Positions 1-11,412 of a stretch of 64,000 nt of DNA are shown piece by piece (within the stretch, counting starts at the first letter, position 1; every line of letters begins with the position of its first letter). This DNA is from Delphinus delphis. Its lineage: Eukaryota > Chordata > Mammalia > Artiodactyla > Delphinidae. The stretch is from NCBI RefSeq assembly GCF_949987515.2, contig NW_027192659.1, forward strand, positions 1,736,001 through 1,800,000, read 5' to 3'. The notes under the pieces are model-generated. The model was not told the DNA's origin and did not search any database. It worked only from the letters and a program-made list of their open reading frames with translations. The position numbers were made by a program, and so were the translations under genes.

Positions 1-359
1 TCCATTTTTCACTTTCTGCGATGTTGAACTTGTACTGTAAATGAGGTTCTTGTAAACAGAGGCGTCCCAAACTTTGGGGTGGCTGTGTCTTTTTGATTTT
101 AATTTCCCTAAGCTATAGGACCATAAGTGGAAGTGCCCTAGGTTCTGTTGCTTTGTTTTTTAGATGTTTCAGGAAACACCATACACTTCTCCCGAGTGGT
201 TGTTGGCAATTTACATCCCGCCCATCAGCATAACAAGGCTCCCAGTTCTCCATGGCCTGTCCTGCCTTTCTGGATTTTACACTTTTTTCAGATGGCCCTT
301 TTGACCGGGGGGAAGTGAGACTTTATTGTAGTGCAGATTTCCTTTGCAAGCTTGCTTGG
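1..359. repeat. Partial satellite monomer (left edge)
   Basis: Truncated by the window start. It holds the last 359 bp of a unit, all L1-derived apart from the final few bases. It mixes subtype B (gatgttgaac, tactgtaaat) with a subtype A stretch (aggcgtccc), so it is a recombinant tail. Confidence 0.9.
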
Positions 360-1939
360 TTGGCCAAAAAGGGCGTATGCGTTTTTTCCTGAATATATTC
401 AGGAAAAAACGTATACGCCCTTTTTGGCCAAGTGCATCATTGTGGACGTTCTGCCTCTTTTCCTATGCTTTCAATGCAATTCCAGTCTACCTCCTGAAAT
501 CGGTTTCCTGCAATTCTGCCCCGCTTTCAAGTCCTCTTAGCAGCCTTACTTCAGTCTATTTTTGGACGATAGCTGTCATTTATAACTCTGCAGGTTTGTG
601 AATTACAGTGCCCCTGAGCTCCTTTCTTCAACTCGATTTCTTGTGAGCTGGCCGCAACACCGCAGGATGGCTTCAGGCCCTAATCTGGCTCCGGTACGGC
701 ACGTTGAGCCTTTGGTTATTTCCTCTTCCTGGTGGGAAATGAGAGTTAAATTTGCCCGTCCAGACACCTCCAGCTAGCCTCTCATTGGTTCTCGCTATTC
801 CTGTTCATCTTCCGCAGAAATTGCAAACTGGGCCAAACAGGAGGTTAAAGGCGCTGACTCTCCAAGTGGGGAGAGTGTTAGTAAAGCGTCTGGAATGTTG
901 CACCCGAGTACCAGGGGAGGAAAACTGAGACATATTTGAACACGTCTCCCGTTCACATGGTTGATCATACTCTGGGTTCCACGTGCATGTTTTAGCTGAA
1001 GGAAGAATACCTTAAACCTGGAGAGTTGAGACCCGTGGAATGGGTACCATGCAATATGATTTCAAAGGGTCTTCATTTGCTCACCGAACCTCTCCAATCC
1101 TATCACTGCTGCGTTTATGCCCCTGTACACATTCTTGATTCTCTTTTGGAGACATAGCAATCCATAGGTTTTACGATACTTACAAGTCAGGTACATTCTT
1201 AGGCGTTTAATATGCGTAGTTGAGTCCATTTCGTTGAGCAAGGAGTAGCTCTTGTATATTCCATATTTGGCTTAAGGAACTTTATCTGTGCTCATTTCAA
1301 TCTCTGGTTTTATACAGCACCCCAACTCACCTTTCCCAGTAAGCAAGCATAAGTTGGTTTTCTAAATTTGAGACCCTGTTCTGTTTTGGAATGCAGTTCC
1401 TGTGTAGCCAAGTTTACATTCCGTGTATTAGTGATATCTTATGATGTTTCTTTTTCTGTGTGACATATTTCAGTTAGAATCATCGTACCTGAATCCACTC
1501 ATTATGCTGCTACGGGCCTGATGACATAGATTTCATTGCTGAGTGATACTGCATTGTACGTAAGTACCACAAGTTCTTTATCCATTTTTCACTTTCTGTG
1601 ATATTGAACTTGTACGGTAAACGAGGTTCTTGTAAACGGAGGCGTCCCAAACTTTGGGGTGGCTGTGTCTTTTTGATTTTAATTTCCCTAAGCTATAGGA
1701 CCATAAGTGGAAGTGCCCTAGGCTCTGTTGCTTTGTTTTTTAGATGTTTCAGGAAACACCATACACGTCTCCCGAGTGGTTGTTGGCAATTTACATCCCG
1801 CCCATCAGCATAAGAAGGCTCCCAGTCCTCCATGGCCTGTCCTGCCTTTCTGGATTTTACACTTTCTTCAGATGGCCCTTTTGACCGGGGGGAAGTGAGA
1901 CTTCATTGTAGTGCAGATTTCCTTTGCAAGTTTGCTTGG
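360..1939. repeat. Satellite monomer 1 (1580 bp)
   Basis: Begins with the palindrome, which has one right-arm substitution (gtatacg for gcatacg near 412). Carries private changes such as cattcttgattc near 1131. The L1 tail is subtype A (gatattgaac, tacggtaaac, ggaggcgtccc). Confidence 0.9.
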
Positions 1940-3518
1940 TTGGCCAAAATGGGCGTATGCGTTTTTTTCTGAATATATTCAGGAAAAAATGCATACGCAC
2001 TTTTTGGCCAAGTGAATCATTGTGGACGTTCTGCCTCTTTTCCTATGCTTTCAATGCAATTCCAGTCTACCTCCTGAAATCGGTTTCCTGCAATTCTGCC
2101 CCGCTTTCAAGTCCTCTTGGCAGCCTTACTTCAGTATATTTTTGGACGATAGCTGTCATTTATAACTCTGCAGGTTTGTGAATTACAGTGCCCCTGAGCT
2201 CCTTTCTTCAACTCGCTTTCTTGTGAGCTGGCCGCAACACCGCAGGATGGCTTCAGGCCCTAATCTGGTTCCGACACGGCACGCTGAGCGTTTGGTTATT
2301 TCCTCTTCCTGGTGGGAAATGAGAGTTAAATTTGCCCGTCCAGACACCTCCAGCTAGTCTCTCATTGGTTCTCGCTATTCCTGTTCATCTTCCGCAGAAA
2401 TTGCAAACTGGGCCAAACAGGAGGTTAAAGGGACTGACTCTCCAAGTCGGGAGAGTGTTAGTAAAGCGTCTGGAATGTTGCACCCAAGTACCAGGGTACG
2501 AAAACTGAGACATATTTGAACATGTCTCCCGTTCACACGGATGATCATACTCTTGGTTCCACATGCATGTTTTAGCTGAAGGAAGAATACCTTAAACCTG
2601 GGTAGTTGAAACCCGTGGAATGGGTACCATGCAATATGACTTCAAAGGGTGTTCATTTGCTCACGAACCTCTCCAGTCCTATAACTGCTGCGTTTATGCC
2701 CCTGTACACATGCTTGATTCTCTTTCGGAGACATAGCAATCCATAGGTTTTAAGATACTTACTAGTCAGGTACATTCTTAGGCGTTTAATATGCGGTGTT
2801 GAGTCCATTTCGTTGAGCAAGGACTAGCTCTTGTCTATTCCATATTTGGCTTAAGGAACTTTATCTGTGCTCATTTCAATCTCTGGTTTTATGCAGCACC
2901 CCAACTCACCTTTACCCTTAAGCAAGCATAAGTTGGTTTTCTAAATTTGAGACCCTGTTCTGTTCTGTAATTCAGTTCCTGTGTAGCCAAGTTTACATTC
3001 CGTGTATTACTCATATCTTATGATGTTTCTTTTTCTGTGTGACTTATTTCAGTTAGAATCATCATACCTGAATCCACTCATTGTGCTGCTAAGTGCCTGA
3101 TGACACAGATTTCATTGCTGAGTGATATTGCTTTGTAAGTAAATACCACAACTTTTTTATCCATTTTTCACTTTCTGCGATGTTGAACTTGTACTGTAAA
3201 CGAGGTTCTTGTAAACAGAGGCGTCCCAAACTTTGGGGTGGCTGTGTCTTTTTGATTTTAATTTCCCTAAGCTATAGGACCATAAGTGGAAGTGCCCTAG
3301 GTTCTGTTGCTTTGTTTTTTAGATGTTTCAGGAAACACCATACACTTCTCCCGAGTGGTTGTTGGCAATTTACATCCCGCCCATCAGCATAACAAGGCTC
3401 CCAGTTCTCCATGGCCTGTCCTGCCTTTCTGGATTTTACACTTTTTTCAGATGGCCCTTTTGACCGGGGGGAAGTGAGACTTCATTGTAGTGCAGATTTC
3501 CTTTGCAAGCTTGCTTGG
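1940..3518. repeat. Satellite monomer 2 (1579 bp)
   Basis: Has the most eroded palindrome of the window, with four arm substitutions relative to consensus. The tail is a B/A recombinant: gatgttgaac near 3179 followed by aggcgtccc near 3220. Confidence 0.9.
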
Positions 3519-3590
3519 TTGGCCAAAAAGGGCGTATGCGTTTTTTCCTGAATATATTCAGGAAAAAACGCATACGCCCTTTTTGGCCAA
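3519..3590. mobile_element. 72-bp perfect palindrome, probable mariner-derived mini-element (reference copy)
   Basis: The left arm 3519-3554 and right arm 3555-3590 are exact reverse complements with no spacer. The outer ends read ttggccaaaaag and ctttttggccaa, and the axis lies in gaatatattc. From memory, cetartiodactyl genomes carry abundant mariner-derived palindromic elements of this size starting GGTTGGCCAAAAAG, analogous to human MADE1. No convincing TA target duplication is seen at the borders. The palindrome is certain; the mariner origin is an inference. The other 40 copies start each monomer listed here. Confidence 0.72.
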
Positions 3591-4281
3591 GTGCATCATT
3601 GTGGACGTTCTGCCTCTTTTCCTATGCTTTCAATGCAATTCCAGTCTACCTCCTGAAATCGGTTTCCTGCAATTCTGCCCCGCTTTCAAGTCCTCTTGGC
3701 AGCCTTACTTCAGTCTATTTTTGGACGATAGCTGTCATTTATAACTTTGCAGGTTTGTGAATTACAGGGCCCCTGAGCTCCTTTCTTCAAGTCGCTTTCT
3801 TGTGAACTGGCCGCAACACCGCAGCATGGCTTCAGGCCCTAATCTGGTTCTGGCACGGCACGCTGAGCCTTCGGTTAATTCCTCTTCCTGGTGGGAAATG
3901 AGAGTTAAATTTGCCCGTCCAGACACCTCCAGCTAGTCTCTCATTGGTTCTCGCTATTCCTGTTCATCTTCCGCAGAAATTGCAAACTGGGCCAAACAGG
4001 AGGTTAAAGGGACTGACTCTCCAAGTCGGGAGAGTGTTAGTAAAGCGTCTGGAATGTTGCACCCGAGTACCTGGGTACGAAAACTGAGACATATTTGAAC
4101 ACGTCTCCCGATCACATGGTTGATCATACTCTGGGTTCCACATGCATGTTTTAGCTGAAGGAAGAATACCTTAAACCTGGGTAGTTGAAACCCGTGGAAT
4201 GGGTACCATGCAATATGACTTCAAAGGGTCTTCATTTGCTCACCGAACCTCTCCAATCCTATCACTGCTGCGTTTATGCCC
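3591..4281. repeat. Unassigned middle segment of the monomer (reference copy)
   Basis: About 690 bp between the palindrome and the L1-derived part, present in every unit. I recognise no retroelement, RNA gene or conserved reading frame. It holds most of the variable sites of the array (for example tcggg/tgggg, ggggagga/gggtacga, gggtagttgaaacc/ggagagttgagacc). The first ~200 bp, next to the palindrome, are clearly more constant. Confidence 0.6.
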
Positions 4282-5087
4282 CTGTACACATGCTTGATTC
4301 TCTTTCGGAGACATAGCAATCCATAGGTTTTAAGATACTTACTAGTCAGGTACATTCTTTGGCGTTTAATATGGGGTGTTGAGTCCATTTCGTTGAGCAA
4401 GGAGTAGCTCTTGTCTATTCCATATTTGGCTTAAGGAACTTTATCTGTGCTCATTTCAATCTCTGGTTTTATGCAGCACCCCAACTCACCTTTCCCCTTA
4501 AGCAAGCATAAGTTGGTTTTCTAAATTTGAGACCCTGTTCTGTTTTGGAATGCAGTTCCTGTGTAGCCAAGTTTACATTCCGTGTATTACTGATATCTTA
4601 TGATGTTTCTTTTTCTGTGTGACTTATTTCAGTTAGAATCATCGTACCTGAATCCACTCATTATGCTGCTACGGGCCTGATGACATAGATTTCATTGCTG
4701 AGTGATACTGCATTGTACGTAAGTACCACAAGTTCTTTATCCATTTTTCACTTTCTGTGATATTGAACTTGTACGGTAAACGAGGTTCTTGTAAACAGAG
4801 GCGTCCCAAACTTTGGGGTGGCTGTGTCTTTTTGATTTTAATTTCCCTAAGCTATAGGACCATAAATGGAAGTGCCCTAGGCTCTGTTGCTTTGTTTTTT
4901 AGATGTTTCAGGAAACACCATACACTTCTCCCAAGTGTCTGTTGGCAATTTACATCCCGCCCATCAGCATAACAAGGCTCCCAGTTCTCCATGGCCTGTC
5001 CTGCCTTTCTGGATTTTACACTTTTTTCAGATGGCCCTTTTGACCGGGGGGAAGTGAGACTTCATTGTAGTGCAGATTTCCTTTGCA
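4282..5087 (-). mobile_element. Degraded L1 3' end, antisense (subtype A tail)
   Basis: Read on the minus strand, 5087 to 4282 follows a cetartiodactyl L1 through the end of ORF2 into the 3' UTR. Landmarks are a stretch like aaatgcaaatcaaaactaca, then cggtca..atggccatc, gggatgtaaattg, ggagaagtgtatgg, caaaaagacacagccacccc, atggataaagaa and aagataccttatgat-like sequence. Stops and indels are frequent, so it is a fossil that encodes nothing. This subtype (cattgtacgtaagtaccac) is closer to my recollection of the L1 sequence than subtype B. The same segment lies about 817 to 12 bp before every palindrome. Confidence 0.85.
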
Positions 5088-5098
5088 AGCTTGCTTGG

Positions 5099-6676
5099 TT
5101 GGCCAAAAAGGGCGTATGCGTTTTTTCCTGAATATATTCAGGAAAAAACGCATACGCCCTTTTTGGCCAAGTGCATCATTGTGGACGTTCTGCCTCTTTT
5201 CCTATGCTTTCAATGCAATTCCAGTCTACCTCCTGAAATCGGTTTCCTGCAATTCTGCCCCGCTTTCAAGTCCTCTTGGCAGCCTTACTTCAGTCTATTT
5301 TTCGACGATAGCTGTCATTTATAACTCTGCAGGTTTGTGAATTACAGTGCCCCTGAGCTCCTTTCTTCAACTCGCTTTCTTGTGACCTGGCCGCAACACC
5401 GCAGGATGGCTTCAGGCCCTAATCTGGTTCTGGCACGGCACGCTGAGCCTTTGGTTAATTCCTCTTCCTGGTGGGAAATGAGAGTTAAATTTGCCCATCC
5501 AGACACCTCCAGGTAGTCTCTCATTGATTCTCGCTATTCCTGTTCATCTTCCGCAGAAATTGCAAACTGGGCCAAACAGGAGGTTAAAGGGACTGACTCT
5601 CCAAGTGGGGAGAGTGTTAGTAAGCGTCTGGAATGTTGCACCCGAGTACCAGGGTACGAAAACTGAGACATATTTGAACACGTCTCCCGATCACATGGTT
5701 GATCATACTCTAGTTTCCACATGCATGTTTTAGCTGAAGGAAGAATACCTAAAACCTGGGTAGTTGAAACCCGTGGAATGGGTACCATGCAATATGACTT
5801 CAAAGGGTCTTCATTTGCTCACGAACCTCTCCAGTCCTATAACTGCTGCGTTTATGCCCCTGTACACATGCTTGATTCTCTTTCGGAGACATAGCAATCC
5901 ATAGGTTTTAAGATACTTACTAGTCAGGTACATTCTTAGGCGTTTAATATGCGGTGTTGAGTCCATTTCGTTGAGCAAGGACTAGCTCTTGTCTATTCCA
6001 TATTTGGCTTAAGGAACTTTATCTGTGCTCATTTCAATCTCTGGTTTTATGCAGCACCCCAACTCACCTTTCCCCTTAAGCAAGCATAAGTTGGTTTTCT
6101 AAATTTGAGACCCTGTTCTGTTCTGTAATTCAGTTCCTGTGTAGCGAAATTTACATTCCGTGTATTACTGATATCTTATGATGTTTCTTTTTCTGTGTGA
6201 CTTATTTCAGTTAGAATCATCATACCTGAATCCACTCATTGTGCTGCTAAGGGCCTGATGACATAGATTTCATTGCTGAGTGATATTGCTTTGTAAGTAA
6301 ATACCACAACTTCTTTATCCATTTTTCACTTTCTGCGATGTTGAACTTGTACTGTAAACGAGGTTCTTGTAAACAGAGCCGTTCCAAACTTTGGGGTGGC
6401 TGTGTCTTTTTGATTTTAATTTCCCTAAGCTATAGGACCATAAGTGGAAGCGCCCTAGGCTCTGTTGCTTTGTTTTTTCGATGTTTCAGGAAACACCATA
6501 CACTTCTCCCGAGTGTCTGTTGGCAATTTACATCCCGCCCATCAGCAAAACAAGGCTCCCAGTTCTCCATGGCCTGTCCTGCCTTTCTGGATTTTACACT
6601 TTTTTCAGATGGCCCTTTTGACCGGGGGGAAGTGAGACTTCATTGTAGTGCAGATTTCCTTTGCAAGCTTGCTTGG
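5099..6676. repeat. Satellite monomer 4 (1578 bp)
   Basis: Exact palindrome. A 1-nt deletion (taagcg for taaagcg near 5622) is shared with monomers 6 and 7. The tail is subtype B (agccgttcc). Confidence 0.9.
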
Positions 6677-8256
6677 TTGGCCAAAAAGGACGTATGCGTT
6701 TTTTCCTGAATATATTCAGGAAAAAACGCATACGCCCTTTTTGGCCAAGTGCATCATTGTGGACGTTCTGCCTCTTTTCCTATGCTTTCAATGCAATTCC
6801 AGTCTACCTCCTGAAATCGGTTTCCTGCAATTCTGCCCCGCTTTCAAGTCCTCTTGGCAGCCTTACTTCAGTCTATTTTTGGACGATAGCTGTCATTTAT
6901 AACTCTGCAGGTTTGTGAATTACAGTGCCCCTGAGCTCCTTTCTTCAACTCGTTTTCTTGTGAGCTGGCTGCAACACCGCTGGATGGCTTCAGGCCCTAA
7001 TCTGGTTCCGGCCCGGCATGCTGAGCCTTTGTTTATTTCCTCTTTCTGGTGGGAAATGAGAGTTAAATTTGCCCGTCCAGACACCTCCAGCTAGTCTCTC
7101 ATTGGTTCTCCCTATTCCTGTTCATCTTCCGCAGAAATTGCAAACGGGGCCAAACAGGAGGTTAAAGGTGCTGACTCTCCAAGTGGGGAGAGTGTTAGTA
7201 AAGCGTCTGGAATGTTGCACCCGAGTACCAGGGGAGGAAAACTGAGACATATTTGAACATGTCTCCCGTTCACATGGTTGATCATACTCTGGGTTCCACA
7301 TGCATGTTTTAGCTGAAGGAAGAATACCTTAAACCTGGAGAGTTGAGACCCGTGTAATGGGTACCATGCAATATGACTTCAAAGGGTCTTCATTTGCTCA
7401 CCGAACCTCTCCAATCCTATCACTGCTGCGTTTATGCCCCTGTACACATGCTTGATTCTCTTTCGGAGACATAGCAATCCATAGGTTTTAAGATACTTAC
7501 TAGTCAGGTACATTCTTAGGCCTTTAATATGGGGTGTTGAGTCCATTTCGTTGAGCAAGGAGTAGCTCTTGTCTATTCCATATTTGGCTTAAGGAACTTT
7601 ATCTGTGCTCATTTCAATCTCTGGTTTTATGCAGCACCCCAACTCACCTTTCCCCTTAAGCAAGCATAAGTTGGTTTTCTAAATTTGAGACCCTTTTCTG
7701 TTTTGGAATGCAGTTCCTGTGTAGCCAAGTTTACATTCCGTGTATTACTGATATCTTATGATGTTTCTTTTTCTGTGTGACTTATTTCAGTTAGAATCAT
7801 CGTACCTGAATCCACTCATTATGCTGCTACGGGCCTGATGACATAGATTTCATTGCTGAGTGATACTGCATTGTACGTAAGTACCACAAGTTCTTTATCC
7901 ATTTTTCACTTTCTGTGATATTGAACTTGTACGGTAAACGAGGTTCTTGTAAACAGAGGCGTCCCAAACTTTGGGCTGGCTGTGTCTTTTTGATTTTAAT
8001 TTCCCTAAGCTATAGGACCATAAGTGGAAGTGCCCTAGGCTCTGTTGCTTTGTTTTTTAGATGTTTCAGGAAACACCATACACTTCTCCCCAGTGGTTGT
8101 TGGCAATTTACATCCCGCCCATCAGCATAACAAGGCTCCCAGTTCTCCATGGCCTGTCCTGCCTTTCTGGATTTTACACTTTTTTCAGATGGCCCTTTTG
8201 ACCGGGGGGAAGTGAGACTTCATTGTAGTGCAGATTTCCTTTGCAAGCTTGCTTGG
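6677..8256. repeat. Satellite monomer 5 (1580 bp)
   Basis: One left-arm substitution (ggacg for gggcg). The tail is subtype A with a private gggctggctg near 7974. Confidence 0.9.
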
Positions 8257-9834
8257 TTGGCCAAAAAGGGCGTATGCGTTTTTTCCTGAATATATTCAGG
8301 AAAAAACGCATACGCCCTTTTTGGCCAAGTGCATCATTGTGGACGTTCTGCCTCTTTTCCTATGCTTTCAATGCAATTCCAGTCTACCTCCTGAAATCGG
8401 TTTCCTGCAATTCTGCCCGGCTTTCAAGTCCTCTTGGCAGCCTTACTTCAGTCTATTTTTGGACGATAGCTGTCATTTATAACTCTGCAGGTTTGTGAAT
8501 TACAGTGCCCCTGAGCTCCTTTCTTCAACTCGCTTTCTTGTGACCTGGCCGCAACACCGCAGGATGTCTTCAGGCCCTAATCTGGTTCTGGCACGGCACG
8601 CTGAGCCTTTGGTTAATTCCTCTTCCTGGTGGGAAATGAGAGTTAAATTTGCCCATCCAGACACCTCCAGGTAGTCTCTCATTGATTCTCGCTATTCCTA
8701 TTCATCTTCCGCAGAAATTGCAAACTGGGCCAAACAGGAGGTTAAAGGGACTGACTCTCCAAGTGGGGAGAGTGTTAGTAAGCGTCTGGAATGTTGCACC
8801 CGAGTACCAGGGTACGAAAACTGAGACATATTTGAACACGTCTCCCGATCACATGGTTGATCATACTCTATGTTCCACATGCATGTTTTAGCTGAAGGAA
8901 GAATACCTTAAACCTGGGTAGTTGAAACCCGTGGAATGGGTACCATGCAATATGACTTCAAAGGGTCTTCATTTGCTCACGAACCTCTCCAGTCCTATAA
9001 CTGCTGCGTTTATGCCCCTGTACACATGCTTGATTCTCTTTCAGAGACATAGCAATCCCTAGGTTTTAAGATACTTACTAGTCAGGTACATTCTTAGGCG
9101 TTTAATATGCGGTGTTGAGTCCATTTCGTTGAGCAAGGAGTAGCTCTTGTCTATTCCATATTTGGCTTAAGGAACTTTATCTGTGCTCATTTCAATCTCT
9201 GGTTTTATGCAGCACCCCAAGTCACCTTTCCCCTTAAGCAAGCATAAGTTGGTTTTCTAAATTTGAGACCCTGTTCTGTTCTGTAATTCAGTTCCTGTGT
9301 AGCCAAGTTTACATTCCGTGTAATACTGATATCTTAAGATGTTTCTTTTTCTGTGTGACTTATTTCAGTTAGAATCATCATACCTGAATCCACTCATAGT
9401 GCTACTAAGGGCCTGATGACACAGATTTCATTGCTGAGTGATATTGCTTTGTAAGTAAATACCACAACTTTTTTATCCATTTTTCATTTTCTGCGATGTT
9501 GAACTTGTACTGTAAACGAAGTTCTTGTAAACAGAGCCGTTCCAAACTTTGGGGTGGCTGTGTCTTTTTGATTTTAATTTCCCTAAGCTATAGGACCATA
9601 AGTGGAAGTGCCCTAGGCTCTGTTGCTTTGTTTTTTAGATGTTTCAGGAAACACCATACACTTCTCCCAAGTGGTTGTTGGCAATTTACATCCCGCCCTT
9701 CAGCATAACAAGGCTCCCAGTTCTCCATGGCCTGTCCTGCCTTTCTGGATTTTACACTTTTTTCAGATGGCCCTTTTGACCGCGGGGAAGTGAGACTTCA
9801 TTGTAGTGCAGATTTCCTTTGCAAGCTTGCTTGG
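8257..9834. repeat. Satellite monomer 6 (1578 bp)
   Basis: Exact palindrome, the taagcg deletion, and a subtype B tail with cattttctgcg and gaccgcgggg. Nearly identical to monomer 7, the visible differences being cccggc versus ccccgc near 8418 and ctatgttcc versus ctaggttcc near 8869. Confidence 0.9.
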
Positions 9835-11412
9835 TTGGCCAAAAAGGGCGTATGCGTTTTTTCCTGAATATATTCAGGAAAAAACGCATACGCCCTTTTT
9901 GGCCAAGTGCATCATTGTGGACGTTCTGCCTCTTTTCCTATGCTTTCAATGCAATTCCAGTCTACCTCCTGAAATCGGTTTCCTGCAATTCTGCCCCGCT
10001 TTCAAGTCCTCTTGGCAGCCTTACTTCAGTCTATTTTTGGACGATAGCTGTCATTTATAACTCTGCAGGTTTGTGAATTACAGTGCCCCTGAGCTCCTTT
10101 CTTCAACTCGCTTTCTTGTGACCTGGCCGCAACACCGCAGGATGTCTTCAGGCCCTAATCTGGTTCTGGCACGGCACGCTGAGCCTTTGGTTAATTCCTC
10201 TTCCTGGTGGGAAATGAGAGTTAAATTTGCCCATCCAGACACCTCCAGGTAGTCTCTCATTGATTCTCGCTATTCCTATTCATCTTCCGCAGAAATTGCA
10301 AACTGGGCCAAACAGGAGGTTAAAGGGACTGACTCTCCAAGTGGGGAGAGTGTTAGTAAGCGTCTGGAATGTTGCACCCGAGTACCAGGGTACGAAAACT
10401 GAGACATATTTGAACACGTCTCCCGATCACATGGTTGATCATACTCTAGGTTCCACATGCATGTTTTAGCTGAAGGAAGAATACCTTAAACCTGGGTAGT
10501 TGAAACCCGTGGAATGGGTACCATGCAATATGACTTCAAAGGGTCTTCATTTGCTCACGAACCTCTCCAGTCCTATAACTGCTGCGTTTATGCCCCTGTA
10601 CACATGCTTGATTCTCTTTCAGAGACATAGCAATCCCTAGGTTTTAAGATACTTACTAGTCAGGTACATTCTTAGGCGTTTAATATGCGGTGTTGAGTCC
10701 ATTTCGTTGAGCAAGGAGTAGCTCTTGTCTATTCCATATTTGGCTTAAGGAACTTTATCTGTGCTCATTTCAATCTCTGGTTTTATGCAGCACCCCAAGT
10801 CACCTTTCCCCTTAAGCAAGCATAAGTTGGTTTTCTAAATTTGAGACCCTGTTCTGTTCTGTAATTCAGTTCCTGTGTAGCCAAGTTTACATTCCGTGTA
10901 ATACTGATATCTTAAGATGTTTCTTTTTCTGTGTGACTTATTTCAGTTAGAATCATCATACCTGAATCCACTCATAGTGCTACTAAGGGCCTGATGACAC
11001 AGATTTCATTGCTGAGTGATATTGCTTTGTAAGTAAATACCACAACTTTTTTATCCATTTTTCATTTTCTGCGATGTTGAACTTGTACTGTAAACGAAGT
11101 TCTTGTAAACAGAGCCGTTCCAAACTTTGGGGTGGCTGTGTCTTTTTGATTTTAATTTCCCTAAGCTATAGGACCATAAGTGGAAGTGCCCTAGGCTCTG
11201 TTGCTTTGTTTTTTAGATGTTTCAGGAAACACCATACACTTCTCCCAAGTGGTTGTTGGCAATTTACATCCCGCCCTTCAGCATAACAAGGCTCCCAGTT
11301 CTCCATGGCCTGTCCTGCCTTTCTGGATTTTACACTTTTTTCAGATGGCCCTTTTGACCGCGGGGAAGTGAGACTTCATTGTAGTGCAGATTTCCTTTGC
11401 AAGCTTGCTTGG
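9835..11412. repeat. Satellite monomer 7 (1578 bp)
   Basis: Near-perfect copy of monomer 6 at an offset of 1578 bp, including the cgaagttc variant and the gaccgcgggg variant close to its end. Exact palindrome. Confidence 0.9.

Larger units (their letters stand above)
3519..5098. repeat. Satellite monomer 3 (1580 bp), reference copy
   Basis: Used here as reference. Exact palindrome at 3519-3590, unassigned middle at 3591-4281, L1-derived part at about 4282-5087. The tail is subtype A. Confidence 0.92.

Noticed and set aside
3519..3590. Bacterial-type rho-independent terminator
   Set aside because: A stem with flanking T-runs is present, but the context is mammalian satellite DNA and the T-run is internal to the arm.
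4388..4404. CENP-B-box-like sequence (tttcgttgagcaaggag) once per monomer
   Set aside because: It starts like a CENP-B box but lacks the required central A and the CGGG core, and several copies lose the CpG (tttcattg, ttttgttg). It is not supported as a functional box.
4282..5098. Functional L1 or an L1-encoded reverse transcriptase end
   Set aside because: Only the 3' end is present, with many stops and indels on the minus strand, no catalytic domain and no poly(A) or target-site duplication.
6338..6709. Longest open frame (123 codons)
   Set aside because: It is the usual 70-codon L1-antisense frame extended by a chance loss of its stop (cagcaaaac for cagcataac near 6541). No other monomer has it.
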